Positions 63,683 through 64,000 of a stretch of DNA of 64,000 nucleotides are shown here, piece after piece. Source of the stretch: Ariolimax columbianus (Eukaryota; Mollusca; Gastropoda; Stylommatophora; Arionidae). The notes under the pieces are model-generated. The model did not search any database, was not told the DNA's origin, and saw only the letters and a list, made by a program, of their open reading frames with translations. The stretch covers positions 97,300,641-97,364,640 of the forward strand of contig JAVGWX010000007.1 in NCBI GenBank assembly GCA_036924085.1, in the 5' to 3' direction. A program made the position numbers and the translations under genes. Each line of letters begins with the position of its first letter. The first letter of the stretch is position 1.

Positions 63683-63764
63683 GTAGGGTTCAAGTGTGTG
63701 TATGCTTTAATAATATATTCTGTTTAGTAGAGAAGAAATTGAAGCATTCTGAGTGATCTGAGTC

Positions 63765-64000
63765 TGAAATCAATTTGGGACTGAAGACGCAGTTGTGAAG
63801 GAACTGGCACTAGCCAACGACTCATCTCATAGCTGGTTGCTTGCATTAGAATCAGCAAATCATAGCTGACCAAGACTCTATTTGGCCTACAAGGGGCTGC
63901 CCTGGAAACAGGCTGCACCCATGCAGCATGGCTGAGAGATTAGGTGTTGAAAAAGAAAGGCAAACCAAGTCCTAAAAGTGCCTTGCTGAAACTGGATGTG
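63765..64000 (+). mobile_element. SINE family A, diverged copy truncated by the window end
   Basis: Reads ctcatagctggttgcttgca, caaatcatagctgaccaaga and ggctgagagattaggtgttg, a diverged version of the SINE A body, ending in gccttgctgaaactggatgtg, the conserved core shared with SINE B. Confidence 0.75.

Noticed and set aside
61545..63008. CRISPR-like array of regularly spaced repeats
   Set aside because: Units are directly tandem with no unique spacers and no cas genes; the host is an animal.
1..64000. A defence system, secondary-metabolite cluster or operon
   Set aside because: No prokaryote-type genes or ribosome binding sites; the content is intron and mobile-element DNA of an animal.

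Overview
This window is animal nuclear DNA: AT-rich, intron-dominated, with GT-AG introns, several families of degenerate non-LTR retrotransposons, tRNA-type SINEs and many minisatellites. I see no bacterial-type operon. The retroelement repertoire (RTE-like, CR1-like and RNase H-bearing LINEs, several SINE families) points to an invertebrate, and I would guess a lophotrochozoan such as a mollusc. That taxonomic guess is an inference and not firm.

The only host gene I can support is on the + strand. It is the 5' part of a RALGAPA1/2 orthologue, the alpha (catalytic) subunit of the Ral GTPase-activating complex. Eighteen coding exons were found by reading translations against the remembered vertebrate family. 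They run from an ATG at 342 to a donor after 63682. Every donor is GT, every acceptor is AG, and all intron phases agree, giving 2338 coding bases (about 779 residues) of continuous N-terminal protein. The GAP domain lies beyond the right edge. The exons make up under 4 percent of the window. Exon 2 (6007-6117) is easily missed because it sits between mariner-like relics.

Layout. 1-8.3 kb: exons 1-3, a foldback element, a LINE with a YADD-type reverse transcriptase, an antisense CR1-like LINE, a decayed LINE and mariner relics. 8.3-13.9 kb: a 37-bp minisatellite, an antisense SINE, an antisense LINE, a SINE nested in a SINE, and exons 4-6. 13.9-27.2 kb: one 13-kb intron holding TTAA-type DNA transposon debris, an RNase H LINE with a duplicated tail, and a decayed antisense LINE split by about 5.6 kb of unidentified DNA with four minisatellites. 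A 62-bp array follows. 27.2-35.2 kb: exons 7-10, a GGTA-rich array, a MITE with matching 15-bp TTAA ends, and a truncated antisense RTE with a 12-bp target duplication. 35.2-42.7 kb: a nearly full-length but dead RTE element inserted inside a SINE, then exons 11-12. 42.7-64 kb: exons 13-18, antisense LINE fragments and about nine minisatellites.

The most striking feature is the density of unrelated tandem arrays: about 19, with periods of 22-62 bp, together roughly 10 kb. Several show higher-order periodicity, and several have retroelements inserted in them. I found no defence system, operon or clearly new protein machine. The best candidates for something undescribed are the 5.6-kb insert, the SINE families with a shared core, and the array whose every unit looks like a 3' splice site.
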